Made by a program: the position numbers and the translations under genes. 64,000 bases of DNA from Clostridia bacterium. Lineage in GTDB: Bacteria; Bacillota; Clostridia; Oscillospirales; Acutalibacteraceae. Shown in pieces: positions 1 to 8,189 of this stretch. The notes below the pieces were generated by a model that saw only the letters and a program-made list of their open reading frames with translations, had not been told where the DNA came from and did not search any database. The stretch's first letter is position 1, and each line of letters starts with the position of its first letter. The stretch is taken from the NCBI GenBank assembly GCA_017475765.1, contig JAFVEY010000054.1:30720-94719 (forward strand), read 5' to 3'.

Positions 1-1
1 T

Positions 2-316
2 CTCAAGCAGGAAAAGGTAAAGCTGCCGAAAAGAAGTGCCGCAAGAACGATCCGTCGTGACATAAAAAGCACGGCTTCCACCGAAGTGGATGTCCGTGGT
101 CAGGTGGTGCTTGATGCCATTCTCGATGTGGACAAGGCGATTGATTCAGCGGTATTGCAGGGACTTCATCAGATAACGATCATACATGGCAAAGGAACAG
201 GTGTTCTCAGAAAAGAAATACAGAAGCACCTGAAAACCCATCCCTCTGTGCGGACTTTCCGTCTCGGTGTCTTTGGCGAGGGTGATTCGGGTGTTACTAT
301 CGCCGAGCTGAAATAA
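2..316 (+). CDS. mutS2: MutS2, C-terminal Smr domain (5' end outside window)
   Basis: The frame is open from base 2 and gives the last 104 residues of a larger protein. It contains the Smr (small MutS-related) signature, with DVRGQ near the start and HGKGTGVLR in the middle, and ends in a typical Smr beta strand before the stop. In MutS2 proteins this domain is a DNA/RNA nuclease at the C-terminus of an ATPase linked to recombination control and ribosome rescue. The basic stretch before it fits the linker between the MutS core and Smr. A free-standing Smr protein is unlikely because no start codon with a ribosome binding site precedes the domain. Only the tail is visible, so the ATPase part is inferred. 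Confidence 0.85.
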   Translation, partial: LKQEKVKLPKRSAARTIRRDIKSTASTEVDVRGQVVLDAILDVDKAIDSAVLQGLHQITIIHGKGTGVLRKEIQKHLKTHPSVRTFRLGVFGEGDSGVTIAELK

Positions 317-344
317 CCGGAGACTGACATGGGAGGCAGCAGCT

Positions 345-1109
345 TTGAACCATAAAACAAATCAAAAAAGACATATTGACACAATCATCATATCCGTACT
401 GCTGACCATTATCATTGCTTCCGGTCTGTGGGTACTGTACTGTATTTCCTTGGCACTGACCGATCACTACAAGGAGCAATATACATTTACATTTACGGAG
501 GATGACGACACCTTTCTGACGACACTTCTCCACGGTACAGCCTTCGGAAAGGAATTTACCGTTACCGAGGATGAGTTCAATACCTTCATTAACAAAAAAT
601 ACTGCAAACCCGAACAGGAAGGCAAAACGGGAATCGACCATATACGCTTCTATTTTCACGAAAACGCACCGACAGAGGTTTATGCCCATGCCTATACATG
701 GGGCAAGAGTTTTGCCATTCATGCAAAGGTCGGATTCAATATGAATTCCGATTCAAACAAGCTGACGATCACTTTGTATGATGCCCGTGTCGGTGAGCTT
801 TCCGTCAGCAACCATATTCTGTCATGGCTTATTCCGCAGATTTTTTCGGGAAATGAATATATCAGCGTTGACAACAATTCGCTGACAGTAACGGCGAAGT
901 ATTCGTATGATATCAAAAACACCTCCATCACCATGCGGCTTAACGAATTCATCCCGCTTGAAGGTGAGATCCAATGCAGAACCAACAGCCTGACAGGTGA
1001 AGCACTTCATGCTCTCGGCGATTATCTTTCCTCGGACGAAGGCAAGCAAAAACTGAAAGACATCTATAACAATGCCAAGGACAAAATACGTTCATGGCTT
1101 GAAAACTGA
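345..1109 (+). CDS. membrane-anchored protein of unknown function
   Basis: A 254-residue protein starting at TTG, 28 bases after mutS2, with GGGAGG about 10 bases upstream. A short basic N-terminus is followed by one hydrophobic segment (about residues 12-36), so most of the chain should lie outside the membrane. The rest is polar, with alternating strand-like segments and a lysine-rich C-terminal helix. The pattern of one N-terminal anchor plus a beta-rich domain recalls the YpmS class of Firmicutes proteins, but I do not recognise the family with confidence. The position suggests co-transcription with mutS2. A strong hairpin terminator follows. No catalytic motif is evident. Confidence 0.7.
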   Translation: MNHKTNQKRHIDTIIISVLLTIIIASGLWVLYCISLALTDHYKEQYTFTFTEDDDTFLTTLLHGTAFGKEFTVTEDEFNTFINKKYCKPEQEGKTGIDHIRFYFHENAPTEVYAHAYTWGKSFAIHAKVGFNMNSDSNKLTITLYDARVGELSVSNHILSWLIPQIFSGNEYISVDNNSLTVTAKYSYDIKNTSITMRLNEFIPLEGEIQCRTNSLTGEALHALGDYLSSDEGKQKLKDIYNNAKDKIRSWLEN

Positions 1110-1129
1110 TGAATGTATAATAGCTCATA

Positions 1130-1178
1130 ACAAAAATGTTCATGTTGTAAATTTTTTACATCATGGGCATTTTTGTTC
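1130..1178 (+). terminator. hairpin terminator after the mutS2 unit
   Basis: The arms ACAAAAATG (1130-1138) and CATTTTTGT (1168-1176) pair, with further pairing of CATG and TGTAA segments inside. The sequence runs into T-rich DNA. The end of the arm supplies the U run, so it could act in both directions. Confidence 0.65.
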
Positions 1179-1193
1179 TTTTGCCCATATTGA

Positions 1194-1372
1194 TAGTAAA
1201 CGAAATTAAAAAATTCTTATTAAAATATGCGGGTGCAGGGGCTTCAGCTCCTGCCGGGGTCCAGGGCGAGCAGTCCTGGTGGGGTTTGGGGGTGCGGGTG
1301 TCTAGTGGACACCTCTGCGAAGCAGAAGCACCGACCGAGCCGGCAGGTGAGACTCAGCGCCCCAATTATCAG
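1194..1372 (+). repeat. dispersed structured intergenic repeat, copy 1
   Basis: About 179 bp starting at AGTAAACG, nearly identical in layout to 36698-36876 and sharing its first half with 26803-26929 (minus). It can fold into successive hairpins: GCAGGGGC/GCTCCTGC, CCAGG/CCTGG, GGTGTC/GACACC and TCTGC/GCAGA. It encodes no convincing protein and is GC-rich compared with its flanks. It lies between a terminator and the ylxM promoter. Confidence 0.85.
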
Positions 1373-1412
1373 TGATCGGGATGAATATAGAAAATTATTT
1401 TTTTGTAATCCC

Positions 1413-1441
1413 TTGACAAACAGAGGGTTATATAGTATAAT
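1413..1441 (+). promoter_or_regulatory. sigma-A promoter of ylxM-ffh operon
   Basis: TTGACA (1413-1418) and TATAAT (1436-1441) are separated by 17 bp, a full consensus match. They lie about 60 bp before the ylxM start. Confidence 0.9.
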
Positions 1442-1500
1442 CATATAGCAATTGTAAAGTTTATCGCTTTACACCAGAATCCGCTTCGGGAGGCGTTTGA

Positions 1501-1872
1501 ATGGCTAAGGATATGAAAGTGGCTTATCTGCTTGATTTCTACGGCGATTTGCTGACCGATAAACAGCGTGATTCGCTGGATTATTATTATAATGAGGATC
1601 TGTCGCTCGGAGAGATCGCCGCCAATCTCGGAATATCCCGTCAGGGCGTCAGGGATAATATCAAAAGAGCAGAAGCCGTTCTTTTTGAACTGGAGGAAAA
1701 ACTCCATCTGGCAGAGAAATTTTCGCAGATTAAGGACGGTCTGGATTCGGTAAGAAAAGCAGTAGATGTTATCGATGACAGAAATATGAAAATATACCGC
1801 TCAAAGGATATCAATGAGAGCATCAAGATGATACTCAGAGAGCTTGACAGACTGAATCAACTGAATCAATAA
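1501..1872 (+). CDS. ylxM: YlxM/p13-like HTH protein, SRP-associated (UPF0122)
   Basis: A 123-residue protein with an ATG preceded by GGGAGG. The N-terminal half is a sigma-region-4-like helix-turn-helix (about residues 20-65, with the LGEIAANLGISRQGV segment); the C-terminal half is a long charged helix. This is the UPF0122/YlxM family, whose gene sits directly before ffh in Firmicutes and whose product is reported to influence signal recognition particle activity. Here ffh follows after 15 bases with its own ribosome binding site, matching that arrangement. The family is clear; the exact molecular role is less so. Confidence 0.9.
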   Translation: MAKDMKVAYLLDFYGDLLTDKQRDSLDYYYNEDLSLGEIAANLGISRQGVRDNIKRAEAVLFELEEKLHLAEKFSQIKDGLDSVRKAVDVIDDRNMKIYRSKDINESIKMILRELDRLNQLNQ

Positions 1873-1887
1873 TAAGGAGTGAGGCAA

Positions 1888-3264
1888 TTGGCATTTGAAG
1901 GACTTTCGGAAAAGCTGAGCGCTGCGTTTAAAAAGCTCCGCAGCAAGGGTAAGCTTACAGAGGATGATGTAAAGGGCGCAATGAAAGAAGTTCGTATGGC
2001 GCTGCTTGAAGCTGACGTTAACTATAAGGTAGCCAAAAGCTTCACCGCTAAGGTTACGGAAAGAGCAGTCGGATCGGACGTTATGGAAAGTCTGACTCCC
2101 GCTCAGATGGTCATCAAGATAGTGAATGAGGAGCTTACGGCTCTGATGGGCTCGGAGGAAACAAGAATCAACTTTGCTTCCAAACCGCCGACAATCATTA
2201 TGATGGTCGGACTGCAGGGCTCCGGTAAGACGACTCATAGTGCAAAACTTGCAAAAATGTTTAAAAAGCAGGGACGCAGACCGCTGCTTGCCGCCTGCGA
2301 CGTTTATCGTCCGGCAGCGATTGAGCAGTTGAAGGTCGTTGGCGCACAGGCAGGCGCTTTCGTCTTTGAAATGGGTCAGGGCGATCCGATCGAAATCGCA
2401 AAGAAGGCTGTCGCTCATGCGAAGGATCACGGAAATGATATCGTTATCCTTGATACCGCAGGCCGTCTGCATATTGATGAAAAACTGATGAATGAGCTTA
2501 AGGAGATAAAGGCGCAGGTGAACCCTGACGAAATACTCCTTGTTGTCGATTCCATGACAGGTCAGGATGCAGTCAATGTTGCAAAATCATTTGATGAGCT
2601 GCTCGATATTTCGGGCGTTTTGCTGACAAAGCTCGACGGCGATACAAGAGGCGGTGCAGCGCTTTCTGTCAAGGCTGTCACAGGCAAGCCTATCAAATTC
2701 GCCGGAATCGGCGAAAAACTGGACGACCTTGAAGTGTTCCACCCCGACAGAATGGCATCCAGAATTCTCGGAATGGGAGATATACTTACGCTGATTGAAG
2801 ATGCAGAAAGTCGTCTTGATCAGAAAAAGGCACAGGAAATGGCGAAGAAATTCCAGCAGAATAAATTCGACATGAACGACCTTTATGAACAGCTTGCCCA
2901 GATCAAGAAAATGGGCAGCGTCAAGAATATCCTTTCAAAGATCCCTGGCATTGATCAGCAGGTCAGAGAAATGGATTTTGATGACAAACAGCTTGACAGA
3001 ATCGGCGCAATGATATCTTCCATGACAGCACAGGAAAGAGCAGAGCCGTCTATCATTAATCCGTCACGCAAGCGCAGGATCGCAGCAGGCAGCGGAATGA
3101 AGGTAGAGGATGTCAACCGCCTGATGAAGCAGTTTGAACAGATGCGCAAATTCATGAAATCCATGAACGCAAGAGGCAAGGACGGCAAGCGCAAGAAGCT
3201 GCCGGGTCTTGGAGGAATACCCTTCGGCGGAATGCCGGGAATGGGAAGGTTCCCGAAAAGATAA
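1888..3264 (+). CDS. ffh: signal recognition particle GTPase Ffh
   Basis: A 458-residue protein when started at TTG 1888, which gives the usual MAFEGLSEKL N-terminus and has AAGGAG eight bases upstream; the in-frame GTG at 1879 overlaps that ribosome binding site and is less likely. The order is an N domain, a G domain (GLQGSGKTT near residues 107-115, DTAGR, TKLDGD) and a C-terminal methionine-rich M domain that binds 4.5S RNA and signal sequences, ending in GMPGMGRFPKR. It targets nascent membrane proteins to the translocon with FtsY. Length and motifs are normal. Confidence 0.97.
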   Translation: MAFEGLSEKLSAAFKKLRSKGKLTEDDVKGAMKEVRMALLEADVNYKVAKSFTAKVTERAVGSDVMESLTPAQMVIKIVNEELTALMGSEETRINFASKPPTIIMMVGLQGSGKTTHSAKLAKMFKKQGRRPLLAACDVYRPAAIEQLKVVGAQAGAFVFEMGQGDPIEIAKKAVAHAKDHGNDIVILDTAGRLHIDEKLMNELKEIKAQVNPDEILLVVDSMTGQDAVNVAKSFDELLDISGVLLTKLDGDTRGGAALSVKAVTGKPIKFAGIGEKLDDLEVFHPDRMASRILGMGDILTLIEDAESRLDQKKAQEMAKKFQQNKFDMNDLYEQLAQIKKMGSVKNILSKIPGIDQQVREMDFDDKQLDRIGAMISSMTAQERAEPSIINPSRKRRIAAGSGMKVEDVNRLMKQFEQMRKFMKSMNARGKDGKRKKLPGLGGIPFGGMPGMGRFPKR

Positions 3265-3361
3265 TCTTTCATTTATTCAGTCTTTCTCCAACATTCAGTT
3301 GGTGAAAATATAAAAATCAACAGCTTGCAATGCTGTTACAAAATTTTGGAGGTAAAGAAAA

Positions 3362-3607
3362 ATGGCAGTAAAGATCAGACTTCGCCGTGTGGGCGCAAAG
3401 AAAACACCTTTTTATCGTGTAGTGGTAGCAGATTCAAGATATCCCCGTGACGGCAGATTCATTGAGGAAATCGGCACATACAATCCGCTCGTTGAGCCGT
3501 CAGAGTTCAAGGTAGACGCTGATAAGGCTAAGAAGTGGATCGCTAACGGCGCACAGCCGACAGATACAGTCAAGGCTCTTCTGAAGAAAAACGGAATTAT
3601 TGAGTAA
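3362..3607 (+). CDS. rpsP: 30S ribosomal protein S16
   Basis: An 81-residue protein with the typical [14 protein letters not shown] start and the [14 protein letters not shown] core of S16. A GGAGG ribosome binding site lies about nine bases before the ATG. It is a 30S assembly protein of the 5' domain. The ffh-rpsP-khpA-rimM-trmD order is conserved in Firmicutes and supports the call. Confidence 0.97.
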   Translation: MAVKIRLRRVGAKKTPFYRVVVADSRYPRDGRFIEEIGTYNPLVEPSEFKVDADKAKKWIANGAQPTDTVKALLKKNGIIE

Positions 3608-3630
3608 TGACTGCTTCTGCGGAGGGGAAT

Positions 3631-3864
3631 ATGAAAGAATTATTGATTGCAATAGTAACAGGTCTTGTGGAAAAACCTGAAGAGATCACCGTTACGGTTG
3701 ATGAAAAGAACGAAGAGGATATCGTCGTTTATCATCTTCATGTTTCCGAAGATGACATGGGCAGAGTAATCGGCAGACAGGGAAGAATAGCAAAGGCTAT
3801 CCGTACCGTTATGAGAGCCGCTGCCGCAAGAAATGATGAAAAGATCCAGGTTGAGATCGAGTAA
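3631..3864 (+). CDS. khpA: KH-domain RNA-binding protein KhpA
   Basis: I place the start at ATG 3631, behind GGAGG at 3621-3625, giving 77 residues; an in-frame ATG at 3607 overlapping the rpsP stop would add eight residues without a good binding site. The protein is a single KH domain with the GxxG loop G48-R-Q-G51 after a beta strand, as in KhpA/YlqC. KhpA pairs with KhpB as a small-RNA and mRNA chaperone that affects cell length and division in Gram-positive bacteria. A hairpin terminator follows closely. Confidence 0.93.
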   Translation: MKELLIAIVTGLVEKPEEITVTVDEKNEEDIVVYHLHVSEDDMGRVIGRQGRIAKAIRTVMRAAAARNDEKIQVEIE

Positions 3865-3876
3865 TACAGTCGTTTG

Positions 3877-3908
3877 GGGAGAGCCGGGAGTACGGTTCTC
3901 CCTTTTTT
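3877..3908 (+). terminator. intra-operon terminator or attenuator between khpA and rimM
   Basis: GGGAGAGCCG (3877-3886) pairs with CGGTTCTCCC (3893-3902), one G-U pair included, and is followed by six T residues. It separates the ribosomal genes from rimM-trmD, for which I see no strong promoter, so partial read-through is likely. Confidence 0.85.
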
Positions 3909-3945
3909 GCAGAGAGAAGAGAATAACGAAATACGGAGGAGGAAG

Positions 3946-4464
3946 ATGATGAAAAAGCAATTTCTTGAAGCAGGCAAAATTGTCGGAACGCATGGTCTGA
4001 AGGGAGAGGTCAGGATTGACCCGTGGTGCGACAGTGCAGCGTTTCTGAGCAGATTCAAACGTCTGTTCTGTGTTGATGGGACAGAGCTCAAAGTACTTTC
4101 GGCAAGAGTACATAAAAATATTACGATCGTACTTTTTGACGGTATCGGAAGCGTTGAGCAGGCGGAAGATCTGAAAGGAAAGATCGTATATATAAGCCGT
4201 GACGATGTGCATCTGCCGAAGGGTGTTCATTTCATACAGGATATTATAGGTCTTAAGGCTGTGGACGCAGACAGCGGCAGGGAATACGGAGAAGTAACGG
4301 ATGTTATTCAGACGGGGGCAAATGATGTGTATCAGATAACAAAGGACGGAAAAGATCATTTTGTGCCAAAAATACCGGATGTTGTTTCTGAGATTGATAT
4401 TGAGGCAGGCATTGTAAAAATTAATACAGGTATTGTCAAGGGGATTTTTGAAGATGAGGATTGA
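3946..4464 (+). CDS. rimM: 16S rRNA processing protein RimM
   Basis: About 172 residues from ATG 3946 (or 171 from the adjacent ATG 3949) behind the GGAGGAGG at 3935-3942. The N-terminal RimM domain contains VGTHGLKGEVRI, and the C-terminal half is a PRC-barrel with GANDVYQI and the VPKIPDVV segment. RimM helps mature the 30S head domain and binds S19. The 3' end overlaps trmD by 11 bases, suggesting translational coupling. Confidence 0.95.
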   Translation: MMKKQFLEAGKIVGTHGLKGEVRIDPWCDSAAFLSRFKRLFCVDGTELKVLSARVHKNITIVLFDGIGSVEQAEDLKGKIVYISRDDVHLPKGVHFIQDIIGLKAVDADSGREYGEVTDVIQTGANDVYQITKDGKDHFVPKIPDVVSEIDIEAGIVKINTGIVKGIFEDED

Positions 4465-5197
4465 TATAATCACGCTTTTTCCGGAGATGTGCGAAGCGGT
4501 TATGAGCGAAAGCGTTATCGGAAGGGCAAGGAAAAAGGGTGCGATAGAAGTGAACTGTCACCAGCTCAGGGATTTTGCCTTTGACAAGCATAAAAGAGTG
4601 GACGATACGACCTACGGCGGCGGCATGGGAATGCTGATGATGGCTGAACCGATTGCGCTTTGTTTTGAAAATATATGTGCACAAACCGGAACGAAACCGC
4701 ATTTTATATATATGTCCCCGAAGGGGAGAACGCTGACGCAGGCAAGGCTCAGAGAGCTGGCAGAGTGTGAAAATATAACGATACTTTGCGGTCATTATGA
4801 AGGTGTGGATCAGCGTCTGATTGATGAATATATTGATGAAGAAATATCCATCGGAGATTATGTTCTGACAGGCGGAGAGCTTCCGGCGCTTGTTCTGGCG
4901 GATTCCGTAAGCAGACTGGTGCCGGGAGTGCTTTCTGACGATCTGTGCTTTTCCGATGAAAGCCATTTTGACGGACTTCTGGAATATCCTCAGTATACAA
5001 AGCCTGCCGTATGGAGGGGCAGAGAAGTTCCGCAGGTGCTTCTGAGCGGTCATCATGCCAATATTGAAAAATGGCGCAGGGAAAAATCGCTGGAGGAAAC
5101 ATTTTTCAGGCGCCCCGATATGCTTGAGTCTGCCGAGCTGAGTCAAAAGGATAAGGAATTTATCAGCCGGCTGGAATCCCTCTGTCAGCAAAGCTGA
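4454..5197 (+). CDS. trmD: tRNA (guanine37-N1)-methyltransferase TrmD
   Basis: 247 residues from the ATG that gives MRIDIITLFPEM, inside the end of rimM. It carries the SPOUT-class trefoil-knot motifs, including ILCGHYEGVDQR and YVLTGGELPALV, that bind S-adenosylmethionine. It methylates G37 next to the anticodon of several tRNAs and prevents frameshifting. Length is normal. It is the last gene of the operon; no clear terminator hairpin follows, only AT-rich DNA. Confidence 0.97.
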   Translation: MRIDIITLFPEMCEAVMSESVIGRARKKGAIEVNCHQLRDFAFDKHKRVDDTTYGGGMGMLMMAEPIALCFENICAQTGTKPHFIYMSPKGRTLTQARLRELAECENITILCGHYEGVDQRLIDEYIDEEISIGDYVLTGGELPALVLADSVSRLVPGVLSDDLCFSDESHFDGLLEYPQYTKPAVWRGREVPQVLLSGHHANIEKWRREKSLEETFFRRPDMLESAELSQKDKEFISRLESLCQQS

Positions 5198-5765
5198 TTT
5201 TATACAATCTAAAAATAATACACTAAACTGCCCTATACTATCGGCTTCCCGCAGCTTTTGACGGAGGAGCATCTGTTAAAAGCTACTATTGTGCTAAAAT
5301 ACGGTTTTTGATAATTCTCAGGACTCATTATCAGATGATTTGATACAGGACATCAGCAGATTTGTACATTTGTGATACGGTATTTTTTTACAAAAAACTC
5401 CATGAATATTAAAAATTTTTGATAAAAATTTGTATAAATGCAAGAGAATTGTAAAAAAGTGATTTTAAAACAATGATTTTTATGAAAAATCTATTGACAA
5501 AATAAATGAATTTCAACAGATTAATTTTTTAATTTTGCGTTAAAACAACGAAATTTTAACACAGATTCTGTCCTTCTTCTAATTGTAAATTATATTTTCT
5601 GAATATTTATACAAAAATTACGTATTATTATTCAAAAACCGGAAATTTGAAAAATTAACTATGCACTAAAACCTAAAAATTTTTAACTTTATTGTCAGTT
5701 TGCACAAATAAAAGCCTCGTAATGATTTTTAATATCGTGTAAAGTTCAAAACTTTTTCAAAACGG
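5198..5765. other. AT-rich gene-free stretch
   Basis: About 570 bp between trmD and the ptsH promoter with no credible reading frame on either strand. It is strongly AT-rich with many short A and T runs. I see no tRNA-like fold, no strong hairpin and no repeat shared with the rest of the window. Confidence 0.6.
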
Positions 5766-5793
5766 TTGACCTTGGTCAAAATTGTGCTATAAT
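5766..5793 (+). promoter_or_regulatory. ptsH promoter with a dyad over the -35 box
   Basis: TTGACC (5766-5771) and TATAAT (5788-5793) are 16 bp apart. The -35 box is the left arm of a perfect inverted repeat, TTGACCTTGGTCAA (5766-5779), which could be an operator. Confidence 0.75.
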
Positions 5794-5885
5794 TACTTTA
5801 TACGAAACGGCATATCTATTAATTAAAGCAATTGCCGAAATGAAGTATGTTTTGGGGCAGATTTATTCTTAGGAGGGTTTTTGTT

Positions 5886-6149
5886 ATGTATGTTAAAGAG
5901 GTAATGGTTCAGAATCAGGTCGGTCTCCATGCTCGTCCTGCTACTTTCTTCATTCAGAAGGCTAATGAATTCAAGTCATCTATCTGGGTTGAGAAGGAAG
6001 AGAGAAGAGTAAACGCCAAGAGCCTTCTCGGTGTTCTTTCACTCGGTATCGTAGGCGGCACTACCATTAAGGTTCTGGCAGACGGTGCTGATGAGGAAGC
6101 AGCTGTTGACAGCCTTGTGAAGCTGGTACAGTCAGGCTTTGCTGAATAA
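5886..6149 (+). CDS. ptsH: phosphocarrier protein HPr
   Basis: 87 residues from ATG 5886, with AGGAGG at 5871-5876; a longer frame from 5847 lacks a binding site. It has VGLHARPA, with the phospho-acceptor His15, and NAKSLLGVLSLG, with the regulatory Ser46 phosphorylated by HPr kinase in Firmicutes. It relays phosphate from enzyme I to sugar-specific PTS transporters, and as P-Ser-HPr serves CcpA-type catabolite control. His15 argues against the Crh paralogue. The gene stands alone, without ptsI, between its own promoter and terminator. Confidence 0.97.
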   Translation: MYVKEVMVQNQVGLHARPATFFIQKANEFKSSIWVEKEERRVNAKSLLGVLSLGIVGGTTIKVLADGADEEAAVDSLVKLVQSGFAE

Positions 6150-6173
6150 TTTTGATGGAGCAAATCCGAAATT

Positions 6174-6211
6174 AAGGGTGTATTACTTTGATAATACACC
6201 CTTTAATTTTT
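6174..6211 (+). terminator. terminator after ptsH
   Basis: AAGGGTGTATTA (6174-6185) pairs perfectly with TAATACACCCTT (6192-6203), followed by a T-rich run. This makes ptsH a single-gene transcript. Confidence 0.9.
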
Positions 6212-6227
6212 ACCGGACGGTGATGAA

Positions 6228-8078
6228 ATGGATATAAAGCAGCTCAGAGATAAAGCTATGCACCTTCCGCTTAAGCCGGGAGTGTATATCATGAAAAATA
6301 CAAGAAATGAAATTATATATATCGGAAAAGCCAAGGCGTTGAAAAATAGGGTCAGTCAGTATTTCGGTTCGGATAAAAACCATCCCGAAAAGGTCAGGCG
6401 GATGGTTGAAAATGTTGATCATTTCGATTATATTATCTGCGGCAGCGAATTTGAAGCACTTGTTCTTGAATGCAGCCTGATCAAACAGCATAAGCCCAAA
6501 TATAATATACTGCTGAAGGATGATAAGGGATACAGCTATATCAGGATATCCAAGCCGCCGTGGAGGAAAATCAGCTTTGAAATGCAGAAGTCCGGGGACG
6601 GAGCAGATTATCTGGGACCGTATATGAGCGCATGGTATGCCAAAAATGCGGTTGATGAAGCATTGAAAATATTCCGTCTGCCGAGCTGCGGAAAAACATT
6701 TCCGAGGGATATCGGCAAAAGTCGTCCGTGTCTGAATTATTATATCAAGCAATGCTCGGCACCTTGCAGCGGAAAGATCTCTCAGAAGGATTATGACGAA
6801 TGTGTTGATGCGGCAGTTATGTTTCTGAAATCGGGCGATTCGGATTCGATCAGGCAGATGACGGAACGAATGAACGAAGCGGCGGAAAATCTCGAATTTG
6901 AGCTTGCGGCAAGACTCCGTGACAGGATCAGCGCTGTCAAAAAGATTACCGAAAAGCAGAATGTCGTTGCTGCCAATGTCAAGGAACAGGATGCCATTTC
7001 TGTTATGACAGAGGGTGAGGAGGCTTGCTTTGCGGTCATCCGTTTCTCTCAGGGACGGCTGTATGACAAGGAGGACTTCCTTATCAGGAATATAGGAGCA
7101 GACCCCGACCTGCCTTCCATGAGAAGCGAATTTATCCAGCAATATTATTCCATGAGGGATAATATTCCGCCCGTCATAGCGCTTGACGGAGAAGCAGAGG
7201 ATGAACAGCTGCTGTCGCAATGGCTTTCAGAGAAAAAGGGCAGGAGCGTTCGGCTGACGCATCCGCAGAAGGGCGAAAATATGAGGATCATCGAAATGAG
7301 CAGGGAAAATGCCGCAGAACGTCTTGCACAGAGCCACGGTCATCTCGGACATGAGCTGACTGCCCTTGACGAGCTGGCAAAGCTCCTTGGACTGCCGAAA
7401 GCGCCGAGGTTTATTGAATCATACGATATATCCCATCATGCAGGAAGTGACAATGTCGCTGGTATGGTTGTGTTCAAAGACGGCAGACCGTATAAAAAAT
7501 CATACAGGCGGTTTGAAATAAAGGGTTTTGTCGGTCAGGACGATTACGGTTCCATGAATGAGGTGATCAGAAGACGCTTCAAGGAGTATTTTAAAAATCC
7601 CGACAGCGGTATCGGCTTCGGACAGCTTCCCGACCTGATCCTTCTTGACGGCGGCAAGGGTCAGGTTTCGGCGGTGCGTCCTGTTCTGGAGGAATTCGGA
7701 CTGGATATTCCGCTTTTTGGAATGGTAAAGGATAATCATCACCGCACAAGAGCAATAACGGATGAGGGACATGAAATTGCCATCAATTCAAAGAGAAGAG
7801 CCTTTACACTTGTTTCGGGGATTCAGGACGAGGTGCACAGGTTTGCGATCACCTATCATCGGCAAAAACATTCCAAACGCTCTTTCGCCACATCGCTGAC
7901 CGAAATAGAGGGGATAGGTCCGACAAGAGCAAAGGCGCTGATGACAACATTCAAAACGATTGGCAGAATTAAAGAAGCAGAGGTCGAAGAGCTTCTGCAG
8001 GTGAAGGGAATGACCCTTCCGGCGGCAGAGGCGGTCTATCATTACTATCGGAAGGATAAAAATACCGATGAGGAATAA
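6228..8078 (+). CDS. uvrC: excinuclease ABC subunit C
   Basis: 616 residues, the usual length. The N-terminal GIY-YIG nuclease (GVY at 18-20, YIG at 31-33) makes the 3' incision. A UVR segment near residues 200-240 (MTERMNEAAENLEFELAARL) contacts UvrB. The RNase H-like endonuclease half carries YDISHHAG and LLDGGKGQV, and a helix-hairpin-helix DNA-binding pair lies at the C-terminus (IEGIGPTRAKALM). It acts in nucleotide excision repair. The start follows GGACGGTGAA. It lies immediately behind the ptsH terminator, and its promoter is not obvious. Confidence 0.97.
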   Translation: MDIKQLRDKAMHLPLKPGVYIMKNTRNEIIYIGKAKALKNRVSQYFGSDKNHPEKVRRMVENVDHFDYIICGSEFEALVLECSLIKQHKPKYNILLKDDKGYSYIRISKPPWRKISFEMQKSGDGADYLGPYMSAWYAKNAVDEALKIFRLPSCGKTFPRDIGKSRPCLNYYIKQCSAPCSGKISQKDYDECVDAAVMFLKSGDSDSIRQMTERMNEAAENLEFELAARLRDRISAVKKITEKQNVVAANVKEQDAISVMTEGEEACFAVIRFSQGRLYDKEDFLIRNIGADPDLPSMRSEFIQQYYSMRDNIPPVIALDGEAEDEQLLSQWLSEKKGRSVRLTHPQKGENMRIIEMSRENAAERLAQSHGHLGHELTALDELAKLLGLPKAPRFIESYDISHHAGSDNVAGMVVFKDGRPYKKSYRRFEIKGFVGQDDYGSMNEVIRRRFKEYFKNPDSGIGFGQLPDLILLDGGKGQVSAVRPVLEEFGLDIPLFGMVKDNHHRTRAITDEGHEIAINSKRRAFTLVSGIQDEVHRFAITYHRQKHSKRSFATSLTEIEGIGPTRAKALMTTFKTIGRIKEAEVEELLQVKGMTLPAAEAVYHYYRKDKNTDEE

Positions 8079-8112
8079 AAAAGTATAAATTTTGTAACAG
8101 TTTAAAAATCTA

Positions 8113-8141
8113 TTGACATTTCACGCATTTTTACCCATAAT
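8113..8141 (+). promoter_or_regulatory. promoter of rsmD-coaD operon
   Basis: TTGACA (8113-8118) and CATAAT (8136-8141) with 17 bp spacing, about 50 bp before rsmD. Confidence 0.8.
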
Positions 8142-8189
8142 TATAAATGAGGTTCTGCCAAGGCAGTACCTGAAAAGGAAAGTGGAATT

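Noticed and set aside
4436..5272. 278-residue minus-strand frame opposite trmD, starting in the AT-rich gap
   Set aside because: It lies almost wholly over trmD and has Cys- and His-rich antisense composition. The upstream GAGGAG-like sequence is on the other strand.
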